64,000 bases of DNA from Halictus rubicundus (taxonomy: Eukaryota; Arthropoda; Insecta; Hymenoptera; Halictidae). Shown here piece after piece: positions 1-9,920 of this stretch. The stretch lies in assembly GCF_050948215.1 (NCBI RefSeq), contig NW_027488693.1, forward strand, positions 372,001-436,000, given 5' to 3'. A program made the position numbers and the translations under genes. The notes below the pieces were generated by a model that was given only the letters and a program-made list of their open reading frames with translations, was not told the DNA's origin and searched no databases. The stretch's first letter is position 1, and each line of letters starts with the position of its first letter.

Positions 1-1210
1 GTCAGCCTGACGTGTTACGCCGACGACACGCTGGTATTGGCCACCGGGAGGTATGCGAGGGAGGCCATCTGCCTGGCGGAGCGCGGCGCGTGGCGCGCGG
101 TGCGCGCGATCCGGTCGCTGGGCCTAGAGGTGTCCGTCGAGAAAACCAGGGCCATGTGGTTTCTCCGCTCGGCCCGGTTGGCGGCGCCTCCCCAGTGCTG
201 GATCTGCGTGGGGGAGGGGATGGTCAAGGTCGGGTCCCAGATGCGGTACCTGGGACTCGAGCTTGACGGCCGGTGGCGTTTTGACCGCCACCTTGAGTCG
301 CTGGCGCCCCGGGCGGAGAGGGCGACCGCTACGCTCGGTCGCCTTCTCCCGAATCTCGGGGGACCCTGTGGACGGGTGCGTCGTCTGTTCGCGGTGGTGG
401 TGCGAGTTTTGGTCCTGTACGGAGCCCCTGTATGGGCGCGCGATGTCTTGGCTAGGGGGCGCAGTGGCGGCACACGGTCGCTGCTGCGTCGCATCGAACG
501 CAGGCTGGCCATAGGCATCGTGCGGGGGTACCGCACCATTTCATACGCGACGGCGATGGTGATGTCGGGGCTGATCCCCCTCGAGCTGGAGGCCCGCGTG
601 TTGGTGGATGTGCATACGCACTCCAGGGAACTCCGGCTCCGGGGGGTGGCCCCGGATCAGGCGCGGCTCATGGTGGATGAGCTCAGGCGACATGCTCGGC
701 GGCACGCAGCCCGGGAGTGGCGCGATAGCCTTCCCGGGACGAGGGAGGGCGAGAGGCGGGCCGTTCGGGCCATCCTCCCGGTGTTCGATCAATGGAACAG
801 GGGATGGATGGGGCATAGGGTCTCCTACCGTGTGACGCAGGTGATGAGCGGGCACGGGTGCTTCGGCGACTACCTGTGTCGCATCGGGAGGGAGACCGAG
901 GAGGCGTGTCACCACTGCGGCGAGCCGCGGGACACGGCGCAACACACTCTGGAGGAGTGTCCGGCATGGGGGGGGAGAGCGCCGTGCCCTGCGGCGCGCG
1001 GTGGGCCACGACCTCTCGCTCCCGGCTGTCGTCGCTGCGGCAGCCGGTGGCGAGGAGGCGTGGAGGGGGTTCGCTTCCTTCTGCGAGCGGATTATGCTGC
1101 GGAAGGAGGCTGCGGAACGGGATCGGGAGCGTAATCACGATCCCGGCCGAAGGGGGGGGAGGCGGCGCAGGGTACGCCCCGGGGGGGAACCCCCGTTGCG
1201 ACGCCTCTGA
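1..1210 (+). pseudogene. R1-type ORF2 (reverse transcriptase) C-terminal part, frameshifted
   Basis: This encodes the C-terminal third of an ORF2 polyprotein used for target-primed reverse transcription. YADD near the left edge is the RT catalytic box, and the thumb follows. A finger of form C-x2-C-x7-H-x4-C (CHHCGEPRDTAQHTLEEC) sits at about bases 910-960. Frame 1 stays open to 1134, but after the finger its protein stops resembling the family. The expected tail (SLPAVV..., then EEAWRGFASFCERIML...) continues in frame 2 up to a TGA at 1208-1210. The switch falls on a run of eight G at about 966-973. That is either a real one-base indel or a homopolymer sequencing error. The 5' two-thirds lie outside the window. 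Confidence 0.8.
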
Positions 1211-1630
1211 CGCGAGCGGGGACGCCCTTGATGATCTCGAGGCGGGGGATCGGATATCCCCTTACACTCGGTCACCAACGGCGTCCCCGGAGGCCGCCGG
1301 GCATCTCGGGCGGGGGCCCGGATGCTCATCGGGCGGCCTAACAGGGGGGAAGGCGCCACGTCGTCCGTTGCGTGGTGCCTTCGGATAGAGTAGGTACGGG
1401 AGGGGGCCGCGTCCCCCCCCTGGGTGGTATGCTAAGGCGGGGGCACACCGGATTCACATGCGCGCGCAGAGCACGGGTGCCCCCAGGAGTCTAGGGACGG
1501 ACGGGGAGGAGTTAGTGGGTATACTCGGCGTTGCACCAACCAGCCGAGGAGTCCCACATAACCCGGACCCCCCCCCCCCGGGGGGGTTCGGGTATCCGTA
1601 ACGAGATTACCTCCTCGGAGAAAAAAAAAA
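1211..1630 (+). other. 3' UTR of the R1-type element with GC hairpin and poly(A)
   Basis: Non-coding, GC-rich tail of the element. Twelve C followed at once by seven G (1568-1586), flanked by complementary ACCCGG and TTCGGG, can form a strong hairpin near the 3' end. Such structures may help recognition by the element's own RT; that is an inference. The A run at the end is short. Confidence 0.6.
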
Positions 1631-2033
1631 TAGGATAGGATAGAGGATATTATAGGATAGAGGATAGGATATGATAGAGGATAGGATAGGATAGAGAATA
1701 GGATAGGGGGTTGGATAGGATAGCGGGTAGGAGACGATAGAGGATAGGATAGGATAGAGGATACGATATTATAGAGGATAGGATAGGATAGAGGATAGGA
1801 TATTTGATTGAATAGGATGGAGAATAGGATAGAGGATAGGATAGAGGATTGGATAGGATAGATGATATTATAGGATAGAGGATAGGATTGGGTAGAGGAT
1901 AGGATAGGTAATAGGATAGGATAGAGGATAGGATAGGACAGAGGGTACCATATTATAGAGGATAGGATAGGACAGAGGGTACCATATTATAGAGGATAGG
2001 ATAGGATGGAGAATAGGATAGGATAGATGATAT
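1631..2033. repeat. GGATA/GAGGATA satellite, left block
   Basis: Tandem mixture of GGATA pentamers and GAGGATA heptamers, most often as a 17-base unit (GGATA GGATA GAGGATA), with scattered variants such as GATATTATAG. Because 17 is not a multiple of three and the unit lacks stops on the minus strand, long meaningless minus-strand open frames appear, repeating every 17 residues. The block is interrupted at 2034 by a solo LTR and resumes at 2575. Confidence 0.9.
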
Positions 2034-2574
2034 TGTGGCGACCATGGTGCGTGGGAACGTGGAATTTTCGGACGCGGAAATTCCATCCTTCTCAAGTGCG
2101 TACCATGGGAGGTCGGGTTGAGGGCTTGGTCATTTAAGTGACGATTGCCAGAACCTCGGCTCGACCGTTACAATACCCTTAAGAGTGAAGTCCCCGGATG
2201 CAATGTGTGGGGGAGGAAACTTTCTCCATGCCCTTGTGGGGGTGGAGAACCTCTCCCGATTTTAACGGTTTTTCGGGGACATTATTTAACGCGCCTCAGA
2301 AACGAGAAGGGCAGAAAGCTTTGGACTCTCGCGGAGAACGATAGCTCCAGAGAGTTTTAGTCTGAGTCACCCGCGACGGTTTTGTTATACGCGACGTAGA
2401 GTTTCCGTATATTTTGGTCTTCGCATTTTTCTCATGGACTCAAGTTTTCTCGTTGTGTTTTATAGTCTTTATTATTTGTTAATTGTTAACCAGTTCTCGT
2501 GAATAAACTATATTTTTTGTTACCCGTGAAACCATCGCGTCACATATCATTTCATTTACCCCACGTCACCTAAA
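2034..2574 (+). mobile_element. Solo LTR, family S1, copy 1
   Basis: A 541-base unit inserted in the satellite. It begins TGTGGCGACC and ends CACGTCACCTAAA, with the 4-base target duplication ATAT at 2030-2033 and 2575-2578. The undisturbed sequence GATGATATTATAGG occurs elsewhere in the satellite, which confirms the insertion point. AATAAA at 2502-2507 suggests plus orientation. A second copy lies inverted at 9119-9657. Both copies keep a 71-codon frame (2145-2360 here) that differs at two residues; whether it is translated is unknown. LTR identity is inferred from the target duplications and polyadenylation signal. It does not end in CA, so another element type is possible. Confidence 0.7.
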
Positions 2575-4400
2575 ATATTATAGGATAGAAGATTGGATAG
2601 CATAGAGGATAGGATAGGGGATACGATATTATAGAGGATAGGATACGATATAGGATAGGATAGGAGATTGGATAGGATAGCGGGTAGGAGACGATAGAGG
2701 ATAGGATAGGATAGAGGATAGGATAGGATAGAGGATAGGGTAGGATAGACGATAGGATAGGATAGAGGATAGGATAGGATAGAGAATAGGATAGGATAGA
2801 CGATATTATACGATAGATGATAGGATAGGATAGAGGATACGATATTATAGAGGATAGGATAGGATAGAGGATACGATATTATAGAGGATAGGATAGGATA
2901 GAGGATAGGATCGGATAGCGGATAGGGTACGATAGAGGATAGGGTAGGATAGAGGATAGGATAGGGGATTGGATAGGATAGAGGATAGGATAGGGTACAG
3001 GATAGGATAGAGAATAGGATAGGATAGGATTGAGGATAGGATATAATAGAGCAGACAATAGAGGATAGGAAAGGATAGAGGATAGGATAGGATAGAGGAT
3101 AGGATAGGATAGAGGATAGCATAGGATAGAGGATAGGATAGGATAGAGAATAGTGTAGGATAGATGATATTATAAGACAGAGGATAGGATACCAAAGAGG
3201 ATAGGATAGGGGATTGGATAGGATAGAGGATAGGATAGGGTAGAGGATAGGATAGATAATAGGATAGGATACAGGATAGGATAGGATAGAGAATCGTATA
3301 GGATAGAGGATAGGATAGGATAGAGGATAGGATCGGATGGAGGATGGGATAGGATAGAGGATAGTATAGAGGATAGGATAGAGGATAGGATAGAGGATAG
3401 GATAGAGGATTGGATAGGATAGAGGATATTATAGGATAGGGGAAAGGATAGGATAGAGGATAGGATAGAGGATAGGATAGTATAGAGAATAGGATAGGAT
3501 TGAGGATAGGATAGGATAGTGGATAGGATAGAGGATAGGATAGGATAGAGGATAGGATCGGATAGAGGATCGGATAGGATAGAGGATAGGATAGCATAGA
3601 GGATACGATATTATAGAGGATAGGATAGGATATAGGATGGGATAGGGGATTGGATAGGATGGCGGGTAGGAGACGATAGAGGATTGGATAGGATAGAGGA
3701 TAGGATTGGATACAGGATAGGATAGGATAGAGGATAGGATAGGATACAGGATAGGATAGGATAGAGGATCGGATAGGATAGAGGATAGGATAGCATAGAG
3801 GATTGGATAGGATAGGATAGAGGATAGGATAGGATAGAGGATAGGATCGGATACAGGATAGGATAGGGGATTGGATAGGATAGAGGATAGGATAGGATAC
3901 CGGATAGGATAGGATAGAGGATCGGATAGAGGATGGGATAGGATAGAGGATAGGATAGCATAGAGGATTGGATAGGATAGGATACAGGATAGGATAGGAT
4001 AGAGGATAGGATAGGATACAGGATAGGATAGGATAGAGGATCGGATAGAGGATGGGATAGGATAGAGGATTTGATAGGATAGAGGATAGGATAGGATAGA
4101 GGATACGATATTATAGAGGATAGGATAGGATAGAGGATAGGATAGGTGATTGGATAGGATAGAGGATAGGATAGGATACCGGATAGGATAGGATAGAGGA
4201 TCGGATAGAGGATGGGATAGGATAGAGGATAGGATAGGATAGAGGATAGGATCGGATAGAGGATAGGATCGGGGATTGGGTAGGATAGAGGATAGGATAG
4301 AGGATAGGATAGGGTAGAGGATAGGATAGGATAGAGGATAGGATAGGATAGAGGATAGGATAGGATAGAGAATAGTGTAGGATAGATGATATTATAGGAT
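2575..4400. repeat. GGATA/GAGGATA satellite, right block
   Basis: Continuation of the same satellite after the solo LTR, about 1.8 kb. Pentamers and heptamers alternate irregularly, and longer higher-order stretches such as a CGGGTAGGAGACGATAG variant recur at about 1725, 2685 and 3665. The block ends at GATGATATTATAGGAT, where it meets the truncated gag of element B. The three long minus-strand open frames here are by-products of the repeat. Confidence 0.9.
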
Positions 4401-4412
4401 CTCTAATCTGTC

Positions 4413-6041
4413 CTAATATTTACGCTCGACGTCTAATTCTTTAGCATTCACTTCGGTGCACAACACTCTCATCAGTTCACTACACACTGTTTCACTGTTG
4501 TTTTCCGCGTCTGCTTCTTCCCGGTCCTTCCCTGCCTCCTCCTTCCCGTCGGTGACGTTGACTGGAACTTCCTCTGCTTGTTCGGTTGCTGGTGGTATCC
4601 TCTGCATTTTTATTATTTCTCCTTGTCGTAGCTGTATTTCCACGTTCGCCAAGAAATCTTGCCCCAGTATCACGTCGTATGGTATCGTGTGCGTCGGTAC
4701 CACAAACAAATTCAGATTGTATTCTTCGTTCTCTATCCTCACGTGGTTTTCAAACGTGCCGATAACTGGCGTCAGTGCGTTACCTGCTCCCGTAATAACC
4801 GTGGGTGTTGCTTTGAGCGAGGGACAGCCTGCTTCTTGATATTTTACTTTTGAAATCAACGAAAGTTCACTTCCAGAATCGATCAAAGCATGGCACTGTA
4901 TATCGTTTATTCGTATATCGCGTGTCGTTCTTGACCTGGAGATGCAGTTTACGCTGACTGCGTTGTTACTGTTTTCTTGATTTGGGCAACGACTTGCGAT
5001 ATGTCCGAAGTTGTTGCATTTAAAGCATTTCGGTCCTTTTCCGCGTTCTGGGCACTTCTTTGCTTCGTGATCGGGTATTCCGCAGGTGTTGCAGCGTGGT
5101 GCCCGTGGTTTGCTTGCCACATTCGGTTTTTCTCTGCTTCCTGTCGTTTCATCTTTTTTCTTCGGATATACTTTCCGATCCGATTTCTTCTTCATCCGAT
5201 CGTATACATCTAAATTAGCTTTTAATTGTTCGATTGTATCTGCCTGATACAGTATCATTTTATTGTGTTCCTGATCCTGTATGCCGTCTACGATGTGTTC
5301 GATCAGTGCGTTGTCTTCTATATTACTTTCGCTAGCAATTTCCATCATTGCGTATATGTACTGTCGTCCTGTCTCGTGCGGCTTCCTCTTCCGTCTTGAC
5401 AGCTGTGCGTGCACTTGAGCACTGTTCACCACGGTTTTAAATTCTTTTTGTAATCGTTCCTTTAAAATTTTCCAAGAGGTAACACCACTTTGTGATGTCA
5501 AAAATTGCCTGGCTGACCCTTTCAACATCCTTTTCCCATAGACGAACATCTGCAAGTCATTCCACTGCAGTAGTGCACCGGTTTCTTCAAATTCGGCGAG
5601 CCATTTGCGGATCGACAATTTGTCATCGCCTGTGAAACACGGCAATGATTCCTCGACGTCGCGGATCGTGAATATGCTTGTTTGTGTTTCCATCTGTCGT
5701 TTCTTCATCTTTTTTCTTTGTTTTCTCTCAACCTCGTTCTCTTCTATTACGGATTCTTCAGATTCGAACTCTTCGTATTCCGATTCTTCAGTTCCCGCTT
5801 CTTCATCCTGCATTCCTTCGTATTCTTTCAATCGTTCCTTCGGTTCTGATTTCGTGCCCTTCGTGTTTAAATGTAATTGTTTCAGCTTCTTCCTTAATTC
5901 CTGTATTTTCATTTCGTCTATTTTGGTCTCTTTTGTTTTTCGCGTGTCCAAGATGGTCTCGTCTATTTCGCTTTCTTCCGAACATGAGGCGGTTATCACA
6001 TTGTTGATTCCATCTGCCATTGTTCCCCTTTCTTCTTTCAC
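4413..6041 (-). CDS. Gag with N-terminal SAP domain and start of protease (element B)
   Basis: 542-residue Gag, the structural protein that packages element RNA, with the beginning of the aspartyl protease. Residues about 43-75 (MKIQELRKKLKQLHLNTKG...) fit a SAP domain, a short DNA-binding fold. An acidic segment follows, then a retrotransposon Gag core (WKILKERLQKEF..., about 190-290). Two CCHC zinc knuckles (CNTCGIPDHEAKKC and CFKCNNFGHIASRC) come next, then the protease triad ALIDSGSELSL. After the protease core the frame runs into an acidic tail and a stop at the edge of the satellite. In an intact element RT would follow. The first methionine of MADGINN a few codons in is an alternative start. 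Confidence 0.8.
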   Translation of the reverse strand: MKEERGTMADGINNVITASCSEESEIDETILDTRKTKETKIDEMKIQELRKKLKQLHLNTKGTKSEPKERLKEYEGMQDEEAGTEESEYEEFESEESVIEENEVERKQRKKMKKRQMETQTSIFTIRDVEESLPCFTGDDKLSIRKWLAEFEETGALLQWNDLQMFVYGKRMLKGSARQFLTSQSGVTSWKILKERLQKEFKTVVNSAQVHAQLSRRKRKPHETGRQYIYAMMEIASESNIEDNALIEHIVDGIQDQEHNKMILYQADTIEQLKANLDVYDRMKKKSDRKVYPKKKDETTGSREKPNVASKPRAPRCNTCGIPDHEAKKCPERGKGPKCFKCNNFGHIASRCPNQENSNNAVSVNCISRSRTTRDIRINDIQCHALIDSGSELSLISKVKYQEAGCPSLKATPTVITGAGNALTPVIGTFENHVRIENEEYNLNLFVVPTHTIPYDVILGQDFLANVEIQLRQGEIIKMQRIPPATEQAEEVPVNVTDGKEEAGKDREEADAENNSETVCSELMRVLCTEVNAKELDVERKY

Positions 6042-6247
6042 TTTTCCTTTATCAGTCTTTTCACTAAAGCAATTCGTGCTGTTCCGTCAGTTATCACTCA
6101 CTTATTGTTTCACTTTCACATTTACTTGCGCGATAAGTGTACCGTACCGACGAATGCCTCGTTTCGCTTTTCTCTTCGCCCGTTACGCTGTTGTCTCAAA
6201 ATCGTCACGAGTGATCGCGTACCGATTTATATCGAAATTTTGGCTTT

Positions 6248-6265
6248 ATCGCGGCCGAGCCCCCA
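6248..6265 (-). promoter_or_regulatory. Primer binding site, tRNA-Pro-like (element B)
   Basis: Read on the minus strand this is TGGGGGCTCGGCCGCGAT, two bases from the LTR end. It differs at two positions from the classic proline-tRNA primer site seen intact in element D (56565-56582). It fixes the 5' LTR edge at 6268. Confidence 0.7.
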
Positions 6266-6455
6266 ATTGTAGGATTGAGACGGGTAACAGACTAACAAAC
6301 AGACTAATAAAACAAGAATTTAATATGAAAGGTCTAGAAAATAGGTTCAACGTACAATCAACTGCTCACGCTCGTGGTTCGAAGACGAAAGACCCCCAGG
6401 CCCGGCGCCTCCGCGCGTTTTATTTGTTTTTCCGCGTTCTCGAATCTTCGATGAT

Positions 6456-6545
6456 CGCAACGGTGGCCACGCTTCTCGAAGCTTCCGAATTGTCGATACT
6501 CGCAACGGTCGCCACGCTTCTCGAAGCTTCCTGAATCGTCGATGC
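6456..6545 (-). repeat. 45-base tandem duplication in LTR of B
   Basis: Two adjacent copies with a 45-base period, starting at 6456 and 6501. Both contain CGCAACGG, CCACGCTTCTCGAAGCTTC and a GTCGAT motif; the CTTCTCGAAG core is itself palindromic and resembles a heat-shock element. Confidence 0.75.
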
Positions 6546-6816
6546 GTCTCCATGGCGGGAACGATCGCAACGTTCCGAAACGTCGCAACGAGACGCCTTC
6601 GCGGAGGGAACGCTCGCGCTCCCACATAAATAGGTCACGAGAACAGTCAAACGGGGCAGTTGAGGCAAGGCATCCGATGCGAGTCCGAGAACCGATCTCC
6701 GCTGAGCACCGCTACCGCCACATAAGACTTCCGCTGTACCTCCAACCCGACCGCACCCCGTTCCTACCGAAACCGCCGTTCCCGCCAGACACCCCCTTTC
6801 CTGCATCCGAGCCTAC

Positions 6817-7010
6817 ACCGTGCAAACGGGCAGGAATCCCTCCCCCGAGGGGCGCAAGCCTACGGGAAACTAGTCCGAGCCGGCACCGTGCAAACGGGCC
6901 GGAATCCCTCCCCCAAGGGGCGCAAGCCTACGGGAAACTCGTCCGAGCCGGCACCGTGCAAACGGGCCGGAATCCCTCCCCCGAGGGGCGCAAGCCTGCG
7001 GCACCGTCCT
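6817..7010 (-). repeat. 68-base tandem repeats in U3 of element B
   Basis: Nearly three copies with an exact 68-base period (ACCGTGCAAACGGG at 6817, 6885 and 6953). The third is cut off at about 7005. Each unit carries an inverted CCCCCGAGGGG core. Repeats of this kind in U3 often act as enhancer or insulator arrays; that role here is inferred. Confidence 0.8.
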
Positions 7011-8536
7011 GCTAAACCTGACCGACTCCCCGACAACGAGGCGATACCGCCGCAGGACCGCCGCGAGTCCGAACCGCCGCCGCGCTACCGATCCGCCGCC
7101 GCGATCACGCCACCTGAGGGCAACCGTTGTACATAACAGGGACAATAAAGACACGAGTATTCTACCACAAAAAGGCCACTCTTCATTCCTCCTCGAGGCA
7201 CTACCGACCCCTGGCAGCCGGCTGCCTATATCCTAATGGTGGGTTCTTGGAATTTCGCGGTTGGGGTTCTATGTACGGGTCTGAAGAAGTCTTCATCTTC
7301 TGGTGGAGCAGTCGAGATTGTTGTTTGTCGTCTGTCGCCTTCGATGGTGGCTTTGCTGGAGATGCAGCAAATGTTTAGGGTCAGTCCTCCACAGGTCTTG
7401 AGCAGGTGGAAGGCCCCACATTTGTTGAGCCCGTAGATGAAACAACCTGCGATGGCGATGTATCCTGTCCATTGGAGTATGGACCACCCGGTTGACGTCC
7501 ACGTTGTGATGCGTTTCATATTTCGGAACTTGCTTATTTTATTGTCTAGGTTATCTAGTGAAATTTCGAAATCGGTGTATGTTCGTGTGAGAGTAGGTGC
7601 TTGTGGCAGCGTATCTCGAATGTCGTCGAGATTTACAATGTTAAATGTTTGTGTTAAGTTTATGAACCTAGTTTGGTATTCAAATGGTTTAGGCTGTCCA
7701 CTAAATTTCATTGTAGTGTGTGTTGTAGTTACTATACACGGTGTGGTGGAGTAGAATGTGTGCGGTACTTCAATTTTTCTTGCGGTAGCGGTTTTACAAT
7801 ATATGTTAAGGGTGATGGGTTTCTCTGGTATTACGAGATACTTGTTAGAATCGCCTAGAGGTACATAGGATACGTCGTTGATGAGGAAGACACTGAATCT
7901 ACAACTTTTGTTGAACCTATTGTGTAGGAGGGAAGATTTAAAATCTTGTGCATTTGTAGCGCTATGGTTAGGTCTGTTTCTCTTACAAATGTAATGGCCG
8001 TGGTAGTTGGTACAATGAGTTTTTACGTATTGATGATCTACTGATATATATTCCATATGTTTCGTTAACAAGAGATCACTATTTAGTGACAACCCTACAA
8101 AGGTACTTCCGTGTTTTTGTGGTAATGCATATACCCTATTGATTTGCCAGTTTCCGTCTTCTAACATAGGTATTTCGAGGTGATATATTAAAGTGTTTCC
8201 GCGTGTGAGGATGTTGGCTTTACTGATACTGACTAGCTCTGGTAAGTTCCCTTCGTTGATTTCAAGACTAGAGTGTGTTTTTGTACTTTTCTGTAGCTGA
8301 ATTAGATGCTGTAAAAATTCTGTTAGATCTAATAGTTCGGGGTGAAGTGTTCCTGATTTTCCTATCAGAATTGCATTAAGGATCCAATTCAATGTGTCAC
8401 TTGTTTCGGTAATCATGCTATCTAAATATATGAGTCTGGCCATTATTTGGGCTTCTACATTACTTTCAAGTAATTTGCTGTTTAATCGTTCGAATAGCTG
8501 AGTGTGTTGCGAACTCTTCGGATCTTTCAACACTGT

Positions 8537-8937
8537 GAAAGATTTCCGTCAGTTCGCAGAAACGGAGTGGCAGGAAAAAGCCCGACGAAACGAGGATCGC
8601 AAGGAATACACAGAGAAAAACACTTGAGACCTGTCGAATGTTGATAGTACAGAAAGACTGCTGCGATCGGCCGTTATCGCGATCGCTCCTGAGGCCCGTC
8701 CCCCGCACGTCCCGCGAGAGTAACCAAGCTGCTCGATCCACCTTGGGACTCGCGGGCCGCGAGGAGGAACGCAGGGGCGACGTCGCGCACGCGCCGTCGA
8801 TCCAGTCATCCTCGTCATTTATTGGAATATGTACAAGGAAAATATATAAGAGTTTTACAGTGGCTAGTACATGTGGGTACGATTGTCATTATTTTGTGGT
8901 TTTCGTCCATTCGGTGGCTGTGATCCCCTCCTCGCAG
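8537..8937 (-). mobile_element. LTR-like insertion in env (about 400 bases)
   Basis: A GC-richer block that breaks the env frame. On the minus strand it starts TGCGAGGAGG and contains a TATATATTTTCC box (about 8840) and AATAAA (about 8817), the layout of a solo LTR. TTTC flanks both proposed ends, but the exact right and left edges are uncertain by a few bases. No second copy occurs in the window. Confidence 0.5.
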
Positions 8938-9118
8938 AAATTCCCAACAGAGTGTTAGTCGTGTTGAGTATATATTTGATCATGGCCGTCTGATTGTGAA
9001 CTATTTGTATAATATTATTATTAGCTTCGTACAATTTATCAAAGTTTTCGTTAATGAGTTGCAAGTCGTCTGCGTCGAGTGTACCGAATAATGATTTGGA
9101 AATGCTGCCTATTGCGTC

Positions 9119-9657
9119 TTTAGGTGACGTGGGGTAAATGAAATGTTATGTTGTACGATGGTTTCACGGGTAACAAAAAATATAGTTTATTCACGAGAAC
9201 GATTAACAATTAACAAATAATAAAGACTATAAAACAAAACGAGAAAACTTGAGTCCACGAGAAAAATGCGAAGACAAAATATACGGAAACTCAACGTCGC
9301 GTATAACAAAACCGTCGCGGGTGACTCAGACTAAAACTCTCTGGAGCTATCGTTCTCCGCGAGAGTCCAAAGCTTTCTGCCTTTCTCGTTTCTGAGGCGC
9401 GTTAAATAATGTCCCCGAAAAACCGTTAAAATAAGGAGAGGTTCTCCACCCCCACAAGGGCATGGAGAAAGTTTCCTCCCCCACACATTGCATCCGGGGA
9501 CTTCACTCTTAAGGGTACTGTAACGGTCGAGCCGAGGTTCTGGCAATCGTCACTTAAATGACCAAGCCCTCAACCCGACCTCCCATGGTACGCACTTGAG
9601 AAGGATGGAATTTCCGCGTCCGAAAATTCCACGTTCCCACGCACCATGGTCGCCACA
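9119..9657 (-). mobile_element. Solo LTR, family S1, copy 2, in env
   Basis: Inverted copy of the 2034-2574 unit, with the same two ends and 4-base duplication CGTC at 9115-9118 and 9658-9661. It interrupts env right after the cleavage-site region. The 71-codon frame (9331-9546) is kept, with two residue changes relative to copy 1. The two independent insertions with different 4-base target sites define the ends of this family well. Confidence 0.75.
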
Positions 9658-9920
9658 CGTCTATTAGCCCTCGTTTGGTTCGTCCAAATATTGCGCGTTT
9701 TAACGTGTTAATTTTGCGTTCTAATTTGAAGTATCTGGATCGCATGGCTGCTAATTCGGGTGATATTTTACATTGTAATTTTTCGCATGAGGACTTTAGT
9801 GATCCATAGATTTGTCCGATTTGATTAGCGGTACCTAATTGCTCCGAAAAATCCATTATGATTACTAATTTGAGCGAGTTATAGTAAATTGAACCTTCTC
9901 CTAGTGTTTCTATGAGGATT

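Larger units (their letters stand above)
1..1630 (+). mobile_element. R1-clade non-LTR retrotransposon, 3' part
   Basis: The element enters from the left edge within the reverse transcriptase domain and ends in a short poly(A) run at about 1620-1630. The reading frame begins with the RT motif YADD (residues 6-9 of the frame opening at base 1) and closes with a C-terminal CCHC finger, the arrangement of the R1 clade. About 410 bases of 3' UTR follow. The poly(A) joins GGATA-type repeats directly, as seen for R1-clade elements that insert into simple repeats. The clade call is from motif order and local similarity to known R1 proteins, not from a tree. Confidence 0.8.
4401..7169 (-). mobile_element. 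Ty3/gypsy retrotransposon B, truncated (5' LTR + gag)
   Basis: Minus-strand element. From right to left it has a 902-base 5' LTR (6268-7169), a tRNA-Pro-like primer site, a short leader and gag up to the start of the protease. All of pol and the 3' LTR are missing; the coding sequence stops where the satellite begins. Its right LTR edge lies just past the end of the env gene of element A, so B probably inserted into the 3' end of A or replaced it. Gag layout (SAP domain, two zinc knuckles) and primer type match element D further right. Confidence 0.75.
6268..7169 (-). repeat. 5' LTR of element B
   Basis: 902 bases. Read on the minus strand it begins TGTGGTAGAATACTCG and ends CTCAATCCTACA. 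A TATTTATG box (about 6624-6632) and AATAAA (about 6423-6428) in minus orientation support a U3-R-U5 reading. U3 holds 68-base tandem repeats and the R/U5 part a 45-base duplication. No second copy is present, so the outer edge is inferred from the TG...CA ends. Confidence 0.6.

Noticed and set aside
1868..3961. Long minus-strand open frames rich in Ser, Tyr, Pro, Leu and Ile
   Set aside because: They follow from a stop-free satellite whose 17-base unit reads open in every frame of that strand; periodicity of 17 residues matches the DNA period.
5605..6534. 309-codon plus-strand frame opposite gag of B
   Set aside because: It lies antisense to a well-supported Gag and its composition (Ser/Phe-rich) is the mirror of Lys/Glu codons.
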